Shown here piece after piece: positions 25,553-33,823 of a DNA stretch of 64,000 bases. How positions within the stretch are numbered: the stretch's first letter is position 1; every line of letters starts with the position of its first letter. The DNA lies in contig NZ_NFIH01000003.1 of the NCBI RefSeq assembly GCF_002161675.1, positions 110,395 through 174,394 of the forward strand, read 5' to 3'. The notes under the pieces were generated by a model. It did not search any database. It saw only the letters and a list, made by a program, of their open reading frames with translations, and was not told the origin of the DNA. The DNA is from Pseudoflavonifractor sp. An44 (GTDB taxonomy: Bacteria; Bacillota; Clostridia; Oscillospirales; Oscillospiraceae). Position numbers and translations under genes: made by a program.

Positions 25553-26249
25553 GGCGAGACGGATTGTCTTCATATTGGGCCTGGTACTGGTTCTGGTGGG
25601 GGCTGGTGTTCTGCTCTATCCCCGCTTTACCGCCTTCCGCTATGCCCAAGAGGTTTCCAGACAAAAGGAGAGCTTCTTGGAACAGGTGGCCCCAGAAGAA
25701 GCCCAGGAGCCAGACCCTAGATTGGAAGAGCTGTATGAGAAGCTGGCGGAGGAAAATCAGCGGCTCTATGAAGAGCACCAGCCCCAGCTGGTGGACCCCT
25801 TCTCCTATGAACAGCCCGCCATTGACCTGTCTGAGTATGGACTGGAAGATGGTGTGATCGGCTATCTCACCATAGATAAAATGGGGATTGAGCTGCCCAT
25901 CTATCTGGGGGCCAACCCCAGAAATATGACCCTGGGTGCTGCCCACATGACCAATACCTCCTATCCCATCGGAGGGGAGAACACCAACTGTGTGTTGGCA
26001 GGGCACCGGGGGTATTTCCAGGCTCCCATGTTCCGCAACATTCAGAAGCTGGAGCTGGGGGACGTGGTGCAGGTCCAGAATTTCCGGGAGACTCTGCAGT
26101 ATGAAGTATCAGAAATCCAGGTGGTGAATCCCGACGAGGTGGAGTGCCTATCTATTCGCTCAGGCGAAGATTTACTCACTCTCATCACCTGCCACCCCTA
26201 TCCCACCAACACCTACCGCTATGTAGTGATTTGTACCCGAATCGTATGA
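25542..26249 (+). CDS. Second sortase with class C lid
   Basis: The 235-residue product has one N-terminal transmembrane helix (about 8-27), a lid-like DPF at residues 85-87, catalytic His155 (AGHRG), Cys217 (LITCHPY) and Arg226 (NTYRYVV). It lacks the C-terminal membrane helix of its neighbour, so it is a shorter class C or an intermediate form. The GTG start lies inside the upstream gene behind AAGGAGG; translation is coupled. It may join tip or base to the shaft or anchor the pilus to the wall; no separate class A sortase is in the window. Confidence 0.88.
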   Translation: MRDKARRIVFILGLVLVLVGAGVLLYPRFTAFRYAQEVSRQKESFLEQVAPEEAQEPDPRLEELYEKLAEENQRLYEEHQPQLVDPFSYEQPAIDLSEYGLEDGVIGYLTIDKMGIELPIYLGANPRNMTLGAAHMTNTSYPIGGENTNCVLAGHRGYFQAPMFRNIQKLELGDVVQVQNFRETLQYEVSEIQVVNPDEVECLSIRSGEDLLTLITCHPYPTNTYRYVVICTRIV

Positions 26250-26297
26250 TAAAAAGATTTCCCTGGGCATTTTGGCCCAGGGAAATCTTTTTATCAT
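26246..26297 (+). terminator. Terminator of the pilus operon
   Basis: A perfect 22-bp stem (ATGATAAAAAGATTTCCCTGGG and its complement) with an 8-base loop; both arms carry A/T runs, so it works in either direction. It overlaps the sortase stop codon. Confidence 0.9.
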
Positions 26298-26450
26298 AGA
26301 AGTGGATCATTGTATAAAATGTCAAAAACAGGCGAAAAACGCCTGGAAATACTTGGAGCAAAATGTCGGCAAAAGGGCTCTATTTCCATTTAAATCGTGA
26401 TATTGTGGAACATTGACAGAAAAAACGTGTTAAAAATGTAAAAAACACAA

Positions 26451-26497
26451 AAAACAGCTCTTTCCTCTGTTAATTCGGAGGAAAGAGCTGCTTTTTG
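26451..26497. terminator. Isolated bidirectional hairpin
   Basis: CAGCTCTTTCCTC pairs with GAGGAAAGAGCTG, with T-rich or A-rich sides in both directions. It lies alone in the 370 bases between the pilus terminator and the ribU promoter, where no gene was found; it insulates the two units. Confidence 0.6.
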
Positions 26498-26622
26498 TGC
26501 GGTTGTTGACGCCCGGCTGCTGGATGAATGATCTTTGCTTTTGCATAGTATGAGAATGCGAGGTAGCACGGTGAACAGATTCTGCATCCAATGGTATTGG
26601 GAAGGCTGCTGAGAAAAACAGC

Positions 26623-26650
26623 TTGCTTTTTAGCAGCACTGTGCTATAAT
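26623..26650 (+). promoter_or_regulatory. Promoter of the ribU riboswitch transcript
   Basis: TTGCTT, a 16-base spacer and a perfect TATAAT, ending about 24 bases before the FMN aptamer. Confidence 0.65.
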
Positions 26651-26673
26651 AGCGGGCAGAGACAAGTGAATAC

Positions 26674-26800
26674 CATGTCTTCAGGGCGGGGTGAAATTCC
26701 CCACTGGCGGTATAGTCCGCGACCCGCAGAGCCTTGGTTCTGCGGCTGACCCGGTGAAACTCCGGGACCAACGGTTAGAGTCCGGATGGAAGAGGATGTG
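26674..26800 (+). ncRNA. FMN riboswitch (RFN element)
   Basis: The conserved RFN blocks are present in order: TCTTCAGGGCGGGGTGAAAT, CCCCACTGGCGG, AGTCCGCGACCC, CCGGTGAAACTCCGGGACC, GGTTAGAGTCCGGATGGAAG. The closing P1 stem is CATGTCTTC with GAAGAGGATG. It lies 80 bases before ribU and would turn the gene down when FMN is plentiful. Confidence 0.95.
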
Positions 26801-26806
26801 CAAGAG

Positions 26807-26870
26807 CTCCAAGTGGGTTGTTGCGCCTGAACGGCATTGGCGTTTGGGCGTCTCAATATCATTTGGAGGT
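26807..26870 (+). promoter_or_regulatory. Candidate ribosome-site-masking pairing for ribU
   Basis: CTCCAA (26807-26812), just past the aptamer, is complementary to TTGGAG (26863-26868), which contains most of the ribU Shine-Dalgarno (GGAGGT). No terminator hairpin with a T run lies between aptamer and start, so control is probably at translation. Confidence 0.45.
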
Positions 26871-26879
26871 TTTTTTATT

Positions 26880-27602
26880 ATGTGGAACAACCTGACGGAC
26901 CTGTGGGCGAGCGCACAGGACAATGTGGTGTATCTTCTGGTATGCCTGGGGGTATTTGTGGCCCTGTTTGTAGTGGCCATGCTGGTGGAACGGGTTTGGC
27001 TGAAGGTGCCCCGTCAGCAGGGCGCCCGGCGGGCGGCGTACATCGGTATCTTTGCCGCCATGGCCGCCATCCTGATGTACCTGGAGTTTCCCCTGCCCTT
27101 TGCTCCCAGCTTTTATGAAATTGACCTGAGCGAGGTGCCCGTGCTCATCTGCTCCTTCTCCCTGGGCCCTGTGGCGGGCGTGGTGTGCGAGCTGGTGAAG
27201 ATCATCCTCAAGCTGCTGCTCAAGGGCACCACCACCGCCTTCGTGGGCGACTTTGCCAACTTTGTGGTGGGCTGCTCCTTCATTCTCCCCGCCACCACCC
27301 TCTATCACCGCTTTAAGACCAAGAAGGGGGCCATCGCTGGCATGGTCACCGGTACGGTGGTGATGGCTGCCTTCGGCAGCTTCTTCAACGCGGTGTATCT
27401 GCTCCCCGCCTTCTCCGCCCTCTACGGCCTGCCCCTGGACCAGCTGGTGGCCATGGGCACGGCGGTCAATGGCATGATCAACAGCGTGTCCACCCTGGTG
27501 TTCTTTGCCGTGGTGCCCTTTAACCTGCTCAAGGGCCTGATTGTGTCGGTGCTCACCACCCTGCTCTACAAGCGCATCGAGCGGCTGCTGCGGATGCGCT
27601 GA
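26880..27602 (+). CDS. ribU: Riboflavin ECF-transporter S component RibU
   Basis: Substrate-binding membrane subunit of the energy-coupling-factor riboflavin importer. The 240-residue product starts at MWNNLTD behind GGAGGT; the frame runs further upstream only through the riboswitch. After an extra N-terminal helix (about residues 17-38) come about five to six membrane helices, with the family segments YLEFPLPFAPSFYEIDLSEVPVLICSFSLGP and a conserved loop before the last helices. The EcfA/T energising module is not in the window. The FMN riboswitch strongly supports the substrate. Confidence 0.93.
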   Translation: MWNNLTDLWASAQDNVVYLLVCLGVFVALFVVAMLVERVWLKVPRQQGARRAAYIGIFAAMAAILMYLEFPLPFAPSFYEIDLSEVPVLICSFSLGPVAGVVCELVKIILKLLLKGTTTAFVGDFANFVVGCSFILPATTLYHRFKTKKGAIAGMVTGTVVMAAFGSFFNAVYLLPAFSALYGLPLDQLVAMGTAVNGMINSVSTLVFFAVVPFNLLKGLIVSVLTTLLYKRIERLLRMR

Positions 27603-27611
27603 CATCGATAT

Positions 27612-27651
27612 GGAGAGCAACGAGACGAAAGTTTCGCTGCTCTCCTTTTTT
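27612..27651 (+). terminator. First terminator after ribU
   Basis: GGAGAGCA...GAC / GTTTCGCTGCTCTCC imperfect stem with a GAAA-type loop followed by TTTTTT. Confidence 0.8.
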
Positions 27652-27669
27652 CGCACCGAATAGAGAGAT

Positions 27670-27702
27670 GGGAGCGGCTTTTTGAGCCGCTCCCAAGTTT
27701 TT
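27670..27702 (+). terminator. Second terminator after ribU
   Basis: GGGAGCGGCT pairs with AGCCGCTCCC, followed by AAGTTTTT. Confidence 0.75.
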
Positions 27703-27776
27703 ATGTGTCTTTTCCAGTCCCCGTGCTCCGATTAGGAACACACTTCTTTGCTCTTCGCTGGAGTAGCCTTGCCAGT

Positions 27777-28300
27777 CTGGCGGGGACGCTACCCGCTGGG
27801 GGTTCCTTTTGTTCGGGCAAAAGGAACCAAAACCCGCTTAGGGCGTTCCCCCCTAAGTACCCCCCTTGGGGTACGGGACCGGATGTGCGTCAAGCCCGTT
27901 TTCGGCCCGTCACCTTTACGGTGGCGCCTATAGTGCCACTACACCAGGCCACCATGGCAGCTAGCCCTATGGCTGGGCGGTTCCCCCGTCCGGGCCTACT
28001 CTGGTGGTGCGGTGTAGCCACCGCCGGGAGCCAGTCCACCGGCAGCTGGGAACAGCTGCTCGCCAGAGGAAGGCCCTGGCGGTAGAAGTCACATCTACCA
28101 GAGAAGAAAGCAGTTCCTTTAGAGTTGCCAGGCCATCTATGTGACCCCACCGGTCCAAGGGCCAGAAAGAGAAGGACGCAGGAGCAGCCAGTACCAGCAG
28201 GGTGGATTCCACAAGGCGGGGGAAGGACCCGCCTTTGGCGATTCTTTCCCCCATTTCTCATCGTGGAGAAATGGGGCCCAGCGGAGCGCGTCTCCCCTGC
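27777..28300 (+). repeat. Long intergenic element A, copy 2
   Basis: Homologous over its length to 5291-5822: the CGCTTAGGGCGTTCCCCCC block, TGCGTCAAG, the TTCGGCCCGTCAC block, CCCTATGGCTGGGCGGTT, a central hairpin GCGGTG-TAGC-CACCGC (28009-28024), GGTGGATTCCACAAGGCGG and GGCGATTCTTT. The 5' end hairpin (27801-27828) again has an 11-bp stem and 6-base loop, but an unrelated sequence; the 3' hairpin (28249-28276) has an 11-bp stem and 6-base loop. It fills the gap between ribU and larC, and no gene is supported inside. Confidence 0.75.
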
Positions 28301-28324
28301 CAGTGAAGAGGGAAGAGGCATGGG

Positions 28325-29548
28325 TTAGTCCCTGTGGAATATCTGTTTCAGGGTAATCTTGTGCTCCCGGGCGATGCGGGCCATGTCCTCATACTCCGGC
28401 TTGGAGCGGCGCACGCCGTAGCCCTGGGCCTTCTTCACCCGCACCGGGCCGTAGGGGGTTTCCCGGGTGGTGATGCTGTAGTCCAGCACGTGCTTTTCAC
28501 AGGTGCGCACCCGCAGCCCTGTGGTGGAGGTAAGGGCGAACACCTGGTGGATGAGCGGGTCTTTGTGGGCGGGGTCACACAGGGCCACCAGCTGCCAGCC
28601 GGGGCGGCCCTTCTTCATGCACCCGGGCAGGGTGTACACGTCCAGAGCACCCTCCTCTAAAAGCCGCTGGCAGGCAAAGGACAGGGCCTCGGGGGTCATG
28701 TCGTCCAGGTTGCACACCAGCTCCAAAATCTCCCCTTTGGCCTCCTGGGTGTGCCCCAGCATGGCCCGGACACAGTTGGCGGCGGGGAACTCCTTTTTGC
28801 CCATGCCGTACCCGGTTTTCTCCAGTACCATGGGGGGCATGGGGCCGAAACGGGTGGCAAAGGTGGTCAGCAGCGCCGCCCCCGTGGGGGTGCACAGCTC
28901 CCCCTGGATGTCGCCGCCGTAGCAGGGCACCCCTTCCAGCAGGAGGGCGGTGGCGGGAGCGGGGACGGGCACCAGCCCATGGGCGCAGTGGACCATACCG
29001 CTGCCCACGTGGACGGGGGAGACCACCACTTCGTCGGGGTGGAGCAGGTACAGGGCATAGCAGGCCGCCGCCACGTCCGCCACGGCGTCCAGGGCACCCA
29101 CCTCGTGGAAGTGCACCAGGTCCACCTCCACCCCGTGGGCCTTGGACTCCGCCTGAGCCAGGCGGTGATACACCGCCCGGGCCTGTTCCAGCACCGGGGC
29201 GGGGAGGTTCAGGTGGCCGATGAGGTGCTCCACATCGTGGAGGGTGGTGTGGTGGTGATGATGATGATGCTCGTGGCCGTGCTCATGTTCATGATCATGG
29301 TGATGATGGTGGTCGTGGTCATGGTGATGATCCACGCTTTCCTCCCGCTCTCCGTGGACCACCACGTCCATGTGGGTGCCGGAGATGCCGCAGGACTGGG
29401 CGGGGACGGCGTGGAACTCCACCCCAGGCAGACCCATGTGGTTGAGGGTGTGCAAGAATTCCTCCCGGTTGGGGAGCAGCTCATACAGGGCGGCGGTGAG
29501 CATGTCCCCCGCCGCTCCCATGTTACATTGTAGATATAAGGTGTTCAT
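28325..29548 (-). CDS. larC: Nickel-pincer cofactor synthesis protein LarC
   Basis: CTP-dependent nickel insertase that completes the nickel-pincer nucleotide cofactor of lactate racemase-type enzymes. The 407-residue product starts at MNTLYLQCNMGAAGDM behind GGAGGG and carries a striking histidine/aspartate stretch (about residues 72-102, with HHHDHDHHHHH and HEHHHHHHH), a likely nickel-handling segment. The C-terminal half (LDDMTPEALSFACQRLLEEGALDVY) is the metal-site domain. In some lactobacilli LarC is made as two parts joined by frameshifting; here it is one intact frame. It overlaps larB by ATGA and is the last gene of larE-larB-larC. Confidence 0.95.
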   Translation of the reverse strand: MNTLYLQCNMGAAGDMLTAALYELLPNREEFLHTLNHMGLPGVEFHAVPAQSCGISGTHMDVVVHGEREESVDHHHDHDHHHHHDHEHEHGHEHHHHHHHTTLHDVEHLIGHLNLPAPVLEQARAVYHRLAQAESKAHGVEVDLVHFHEVGALDAVADVAAACYALYLLHPDEVVVSPVHVGSGMVHCAHGLVPVPAPATALLLEGVPCYGGDIQGELCTPTGAALLTTFATRFGPMPPMVLEKTGYGMGKKEFPAANCVRAMLGHTQEAKGEILELVCNLDDMTPEALSFACQRLLEEGALDVYTLPGCMKKGRPGWQLVALCDPAHKDPLIHQVFALTSTTGLRVRTCEKHVLDYSITTRETPYGPVRVKKAQGYGVRRSKPEYEDMARIAREHKITLKQIFHRD

Positions 29549-30306
29549 TGAGGCAGACCCTCCATTTGATTGATGCGGCTGGCCAAAAATCCGGCCCCAA
29601 AGCCGTTGTCGATGTTCACCACGCTGCACCCGGAGGCGCAGGAGTTGAGCATGGCCAGCAGGGCGGACAGGCCGCCGAAGCTGGCCCCATAGCCCACGCT
29701 GGTGGGCACGGCGATGACAGGGCAGTCCACCAGACCGCCCACCACCGAGGCCAGCGCCCCCTCCATGCCCGCCACGGCGATGACCACCCGGGCTTGCATC
29801 AGCTCGTCCAGAGAGGCCAGCAGGCGGTGAAGTCCCGCCACTCCCACGTCGTAGAGGCGGGTGACCCGGTTGCCCAGCACCTCGGCGGTGAGGGCGGCCT
29901 CCTCCGCCACCGGCATGTCGCTGGTGCCCCCGGTGGCCACCACGATGGAGCCCACCTGGGGGTGGGGCTGGGGGTTGATGACCCCGATGCGGGGGACGGG
30001 GTGGTAGTCCATGGGCAGCTCCTGGGCCACCAGGTCCGCCTTGTCCTGGTCCAGGCGGGTGACCAGGATGTTGCGGCTGCCGTTTTTCATCATGGAGGCG
30101 GCAATGCCCGCAATTTGCCGGGGGGTCTTGCCCGCCCCGTAGATGACCTCCGAGGCCCCCTGGCGCACGGTGCGGTGGGTGTCCACCCGGGCATAGCCCA
30201 GGTTGTCAAAGGGAGAGCGTTTCAGCTCCAGCACGGCCTGCTCCGGTGTGACGGACCCGTCCGCCACACCTCGCAGCAGGGCCAGCACATCTTGTTTACT
30301 GTCCAT
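29545..30306 (-). CDS. larB: Nickel-pincer cofactor synthesis protein LarB
   Basis: Carboxylates the pyridinium ring of nicotinic acid adenine dinucleotide and hydrolyses the phosphoanhydride, the first step of pincer-cofactor synthesis. The 253-residue product has the PurE-like C-terminal domain (IVVATGGTSDMPVAEEAALTAE, about residues 128-150; GMEGALASVVGGL; VPTSVGYGASFGG). It starts behind AAGGAGG and overlaps larE by 11 bases and larC by 4, so all three are translated as a coupled set. Confidence 0.95.
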   Translation of the reverse strand: MDSKQDVLALLRGVADGSVTPEQAVLELKRSPFDNLGYARVDTHRTVRQGASEVIYGAGKTPRQIAGIAASMMKNGSRNILVTRLDQDKADLVAQELPMDYHPVPRIGVINPQPHPQVGSIVVATGGTSDMPVAEEAALTAEVLGNRVTRLYDVGVAGLHRLLASLDELMQARVVIAVAGMEGALASVVGGLVDCPVIAVPTSVGYGASFGGLSALLAMLNSCASGCSVVNIDNGFGAGFLASRINQMEGLPQ

Positions 30307-31063
30307 GGAATTCCTCCTTTTTCCGGGGGTTCAAGTCCAGAAAGACCTGGGAAAAGTGGGGGGAGAGGGCCTCCAAAATGGCCTGATACTGGGCCACCGC
30401 CCGGTCCATCTGGTCCTGGGGCAGCTGAATAAGGGCGGCGTCTCCCCGCAGTCGAATGCGAAAATCGGTGAAGCCCAGGGCAAAGAGGGCGTCCTCGCCC
30501 CCCTCCACCCGTGCTAAATCCCGGGCGGTGATGGGGGTGCCCGTGGGAATGCGGGTGGCCAGACAGGCGTAGGCGGGCTTGTCCCAGGTAAACAGCCCCG
30601 CTTCTCGGCTCAGGGCCCGCAGATGGGCCTTGGTGACCCCGCACTCCCGGAGGGGGGAGCGCACCTCCAGCTCGGAGAGGGCCCTCATGCCCGGGCGGTC
30701 CTGGGCGTCGTCCGAGGCGTTGGTGCCGTCCAGCAGCAGGGAAAAGCCATCCGCCCGGACCTGCTGCCACAGGGCGGAAAAAAGGGCTTTTTTGCAGAAA
30801 TAGCAGCGGTTTGCTGGGTTGGCGGCCACCTCGGGGCAGGCCAGCACGTCCAGCTCCACCACCGTCAGGGGTACTCCCAGCTCACGGGCCAGACGCTGGG
30901 CGTCCTCACGCTCCCAGGCGGGCTGGAAGGGGGTGGAGACGTAGTAGGGCCGTACGTCCTGGCCAAAGGTGCGCCCCGCCCAGAGAAGGTAGGCGGAGTC
31001 GGAGCCCCCGGAGAAGGCCAGGGCGGCCTTGGGGTGCTGGGTAAAAAATTGCTGTAATGTCAT
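30296..31063 (-). CDS. larE: Sulfur-insertion protein LarE
   Basis: ATP-pyrophosphatase-type enzyme that adds sulfur to the activated cofactor precursor. The 255-residue product has the PP-loop SGGSDS at residues 18-23, a CYFC pair (in NRCYFCKKALF, about residue 87) and a further cysteine in YACLATRIP. Some LarE proteins give up their own cysteine sulfur, while others with three conserved cysteines hold an iron-sulfur cluster; the three cysteines here fit the cluster type, which is an inference. Its ribosome site (AGGAG) abuts a terminator-like hairpin at 31075-31109. larA is not in the window. Confidence 0.93.
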   Translation of the reverse strand: MTLQQFFTQHPKAALAFSGGSDSAYLLWAGRTFGQDVRPYYVSTPFQPAWEREDAQRLARELGVPLTVVELDVLACPEVAANPANRCYFCKKALFSALWQQVRADGFSLLLDGTNASDDAQDRPGMRALSELEVRSPLRECGVTKAHLRALSREAGLFTWDKPAYACLATRIPTGTPITARDLARVEGGEDALFALGFTDFRIRLRGDAALIQLPQDQMDRAVAQYQAILEALSPHFSQVFLDLNPRKKEEFHGQ

Positions 31064-31074
31064 GGGATTCTCCT

Positions 31075-31109
31075 AAAAAGAAAAGGTACGCCTTGGGGGC
31101 GTACCTTTT
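31075..31109 (-). terminator. Terminator-like hairpin touching the larE ribosome site
   Basis: On the reverse strand a 12-bp stem (AAAAGGTACGCC with GGCGTACCTTTT) is followed by TTTTCTTTTT and then directly by the larE AGGAG. Either it ends the upstream iron-sulfur gene transcript or it is an attenuator of the lar operon. Confidence 0.7.
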
Positions 31110-31171
31110 GACTGTCAAAAAAGCAAAAGTCCCTGCAAGAAGTTTGAGGTACTTGGTTAGGAACACAAGCC

Positions 31172-31350
31172 CTCGGCAGAGTTTTCCCGCCCGCAGGCGG
31201 GAAAATAAATGAAAATTCGTTTTTTCCGGGGACATGCGCATCGGAAAAAACACTTCTCAGCCCGCCAGTGTGGCCTTGGGTCGTCCTTGGACCCAAGGAT
31301 GCATGCAGCGGGCTGTATCTCCTCGAAAAAATGCTTGCATTTTTGAGAAA
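31172..31350 (+). repeat. Structured repeat C, copy 1
   Basis: About 179 bp, recurring in direct orientation at 33992-34169. It contains nested palindromes: CCCGCCCGCAGGCGGG, CCTTGGGTC...GACCCAAGG, AGCCCGC...GCGGGCT and a terminal GCTTGCATTTTTGAG arm. With the 62 bases before it, it fills the gap between larE and the iron-sulfur gene. Confidence 0.75.
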
Positions 31351-31400
31351 AACCCGCTATGTGAATGGTACACAAACCGGGGGGAGAAGTCAAGCCCCCA

Positions 31401-32084
31401 TCAGTCCAAAATCCGCCCGTCGGTGGAGATGGTCACCACCTGCCAGGGGATGAACTTGCCGCTGGCACGCAAAGCCTGGGTGGCGGCGTGCTGGATGCCG
31501 CCGCAGCAGGGCACCTCCATGCGCACAATGGTGAGGGCGGTGATGTCGTTATCCTGGAGAATGGCGGTGAGCTTTTCGGTGTAGTCCACCATGTCCAGCT
31601 TGGGGCAGCCGATGAGGGTCACCTTGCCCCGGATGAAGTCCTGGTGGAAATTGGCGTAGGCGTAGGCGGTGCAGTCGGCGGCGATGAGCAGGTGGGCGCC
31701 CTGGAAGTAGGGGGCATTCACCGGGGCCAGCTTGATTTGCACCGGCCACTGGAGCAGCTGGGAGGCACAAGGGGCAGGGGCGGCGGTATCTGCCTGGGGG
31801 TTGAGGGCCCGGGCCATGCTGCCGGGGCAGGCGCAGGGGGCAGCTTTGGCGGCCATATTGGCCTTCACTGCCGCCTCGTCATAGGGGGCGGCCTCTCGCT
31901 CCACGAAGGTGATGGCCCCGGTGGGGCAGGTGGGCAGGCAGTCCCCCAGGCCGTCGCAGTAGTCGTCCCGGATGAGTTGGGCCTTGCCGTCTACCATGGC
32001 GATGGCCCCCTCGTGGCAGGCCTGAGCACAGGCCCCGCAGCCGTTGCACTTGTCCTGGTCAATGTGGATGATGCGTCGAATCAT
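31401..32084 (-). CDS. 4Fe-4S ferredoxin-type iron-sulfur protein
   Basis: The 227-residue product starts at MIRRIIHIDQDKC behind AGGAGG; upstream frame to 32543 is not coding. Residues 12-65 form a two-cluster ferredoxin domain (CNGCGACAQACHEG and CDGLGDCLPTCP). The rest has CACPG, CTAYAYANF and a conserved VPCCGGIQHA, a family often annotated as ATP-binding or ferredoxin protein; it could bind a further cofactor. It precedes larE on the same strand, separated by repeat C, so co-function with the lar genes is possible but unproven. A small soluble electron carrier or sensor is the safest reading. Confidence 0.8.
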   Translation of the reverse strand: MIRRIIHIDQDKCNGCGACAQACHEGAIAMVDGKAQLIRDDYCDGLGDCLPTCPTGAITFVEREAAPYDEAAVKANMAAKAAPCACPGSMARALNPQADTAAPAPCASQLLQWPVQIKLAPVNAPYFQGAHLLIAADCTAYAYANFHQDFIRGKVTLIGCPKLDMVDYTEKLTAILQDNDITALTIVRMEVPCCGGIQHAATQALRASGKFIPWQVVTISTDGRILD

Positions 32085-32187
32085 AGATGTGTCCTCCTGG
32101 TGTGGTGATTTTGATGGTAGGATACCACAATGGGCCGGGAATGTCTGTTGTAGTTCCAACAAAACCGCAGGTTTTCTCCCCAATGGC

Positions 32188-32216
32188 TTGCCAAGGGGAA
32201 CTGGGAGGTATATACT
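32188..32216 (+). promoter_or_regulatory. Promoter of the first MATE gene
   Basis: TTGCCA, a 17-base spacer and TATACT end 40 bases before the start codon. Confidence 0.65.
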
Positions 32217-32255
32217 AATCAGACACGAAATGAGAGATAGAGAAAGGAAATGAAA

Positions 32256-33596
32256 ATGGCACACACCACAGAACCCATGACACAAGGGCCCATTTGGAAG
32301 CGAATCACCTACTTTGCCCTTCCCATTTTTCTGGGCAACCTGTTCCAGCAGATGTACAACACCGCCGACTCCCTGATCGTAGGAAACTTCCTGGGAAAGA
32401 ATGCCCTGGCTGCGGTGAGCTCCACCGGCAGCCTCATTTTTATGCTCATCGGCTTTTTGAGCGGCATCGCCATCGGCGCCGGTGTGGTCATCTCCCGTTA
32501 CTTCGGCGGCAACAAGCTGGAGGAGATGAGCAAGGCAGTGCACACCACCGTGGCCTTCGGTCTGGTGGCCGGCGTGGTGATGACAGCGGTGGGCGTGGGC
32601 CTGTCTCCCCAGATTCTCCGGTGGATGGACACCCCGGAAAACGTCATGTACAACTCCCAGCTGTATCTGAGCATCTACCTCATGGGCTCTCTGGGCTCAG
32701 TGATGTACAACGTGTGCGTGGGTATCATGCAGGCGGTGGGCGATAGCCGCCACCCCCTGTACTACCTCATTGTCTCCTCGGTGGTCAACGTGGTGCTGGA
32801 CCTGTTCTTCATCGCCGTGCTGGGCATGGGGGTGGACGGAGCGGCCTGGGCCACCATCATTGCCCAGTACGTCAGTGCCATCATGTGTTTGTGGCGGCTG
32901 CTGCGGGTCAAGGACAACTACCGGGTGGAGCTGCGGAAGATTCGCTTCCACTGGGATATGCTCAAGCGGGTGGTGCGTTTCGGCCTGCCCTCCGGCGTTC
33001 AGAACTCCATCATCGCCATTGCCAACGTGGTGGTCCAGTCCAACATCAACCACTTTGGCGACGCCGCCATGGCCGGCGTGGGCGCCTACTCCAAGATTGA
33101 GGGCTTCGGCTTCCTCCCCATCACCAGCTTTACCATGGCCATGACCACTTTCGTGGGCCAGAACCTGGGTGCGGGCCAGATCGAGCGCACCAAACGGGGC
33201 GCCCGGTTCGGCACCATCACCTCGGTGATTTTGGCCGAACTCATCGGTGTGGCGGTCTTTATCTTCGCCCCCCAACTCATCGCCGCCTTTGACACCTCCC
33301 CCGACGTCATCGCCTACGGCGTGGACAAGGCCCGCACCTCCGTGCTCTTCTACTGCCTTCTGGCCTTCTCCCACGCCATGGCCTCCATCCTCAGAGGTGC
33401 AGGCAAGGCCGTGGTGCCCATGTTCGTGATGATGATCTGCTGGTGCATCATCCGGGTGTCCTTCCTGGCCATCGCCGTGCCCCTCACCGGCAGCATTCAG
33501 ATGGTCTACTGGGTCTACCCCCTCACCTGGTTCTTGAGCTCCGTGACCTTCCTGTGGTACTATCGGCGCATGGATTGGAACCGAAATCTGGCATAA
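32256..33596 (+). CDS. MATE-family multidrug/cation exporter
   Basis: Twelve-helix membrane antiporter that exports organic cations using a proton or sodium gradient. The 446-residue product has two matching MatE halves; the N-terminal LPIFLGNLFQQMYNTADSLIVGNFLG is the usual first helix signature. The ATG at 32256 has AAAGGA at a 7-base distance; the ATG at 32250 is too close. It is a monocistronic unit with its own promoter and terminator, lying between the two direct copies of repeat C. The substrate cannot be read from sequence. Confidence 0.93.
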   Translation: MAHTTEPMTQGPIWKRITYFALPIFLGNLFQQMYNTADSLIVGNFLGKNALAAVSSTGSLIFMLIGFLSGIAIGAGVVISRYFGGNKLEEMSKAVHTTVAFGLVAGVVMTAVGVGLSPQILRWMDTPENVMYNSQLYLSIYLMGSLGSVMYNVCVGIMQAVGDSRHPLYYLIVSSVVNVVLDLFFIAVLGMGVDGAAWATIIAQYVSAIMCLWRLLRVKDNYRVELRKIRFHWDMLKRVVRFGLPSGVQNSIIAIANVVVQSNINHFGDAAMAGVGAYSKIEGFGFLPITSFTMAMTTFVGQNLGAGQIERTKRGARFGTITSVILAELIGVAVFIFAPQLIAAFDTSPDVIAYGVDKARTSVLFYCLLAFSHAMASILRGAGKAVVPMFVMMICWCIIRVSFLAIAVPLTGSIQMVYWVYPLTWFLSSVTFLWYYRRMDWNRNLA

Positions 33597-33609
33597 ACAC
33601 TGTATTTTT

Positions 33610-33647
33610 GAAAGGACGGGAAAATTTCCCGTCCTTTCGACTTTTTT
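33610..33647 (+). terminator. Terminator after the first MATE gene
   Basis: A GAAAGGACGGGAAA stem pairs with TTTCCCGTCCTTTC around a single base centre, followed by GACTTTTTT. Confidence 0.85.
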
Positions 33648-33823
33648 CGGCCTTATTCGACATTTTTTTATGTTATCATACAAAAGTCCCATAGAACGGA
33701 CAATTTTAGACAAATTGTGGGAGTCAGATGCTTGAAATGGTACATATGTTCGATTATAATGGGGGCAGGACATCGTGGACCAATGGGATGGCACCCCCAT
33801 CCCCAGCGCAGGGAGGAAGAGAA

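Noticed and set aside
26413..26497. Small RNA gene ending at the hairpin 26451-26497
   Set aside because: A perfect TTGACA at 26413 has no acceptable -10 at 16-18 bases, so a promoter is not supported.
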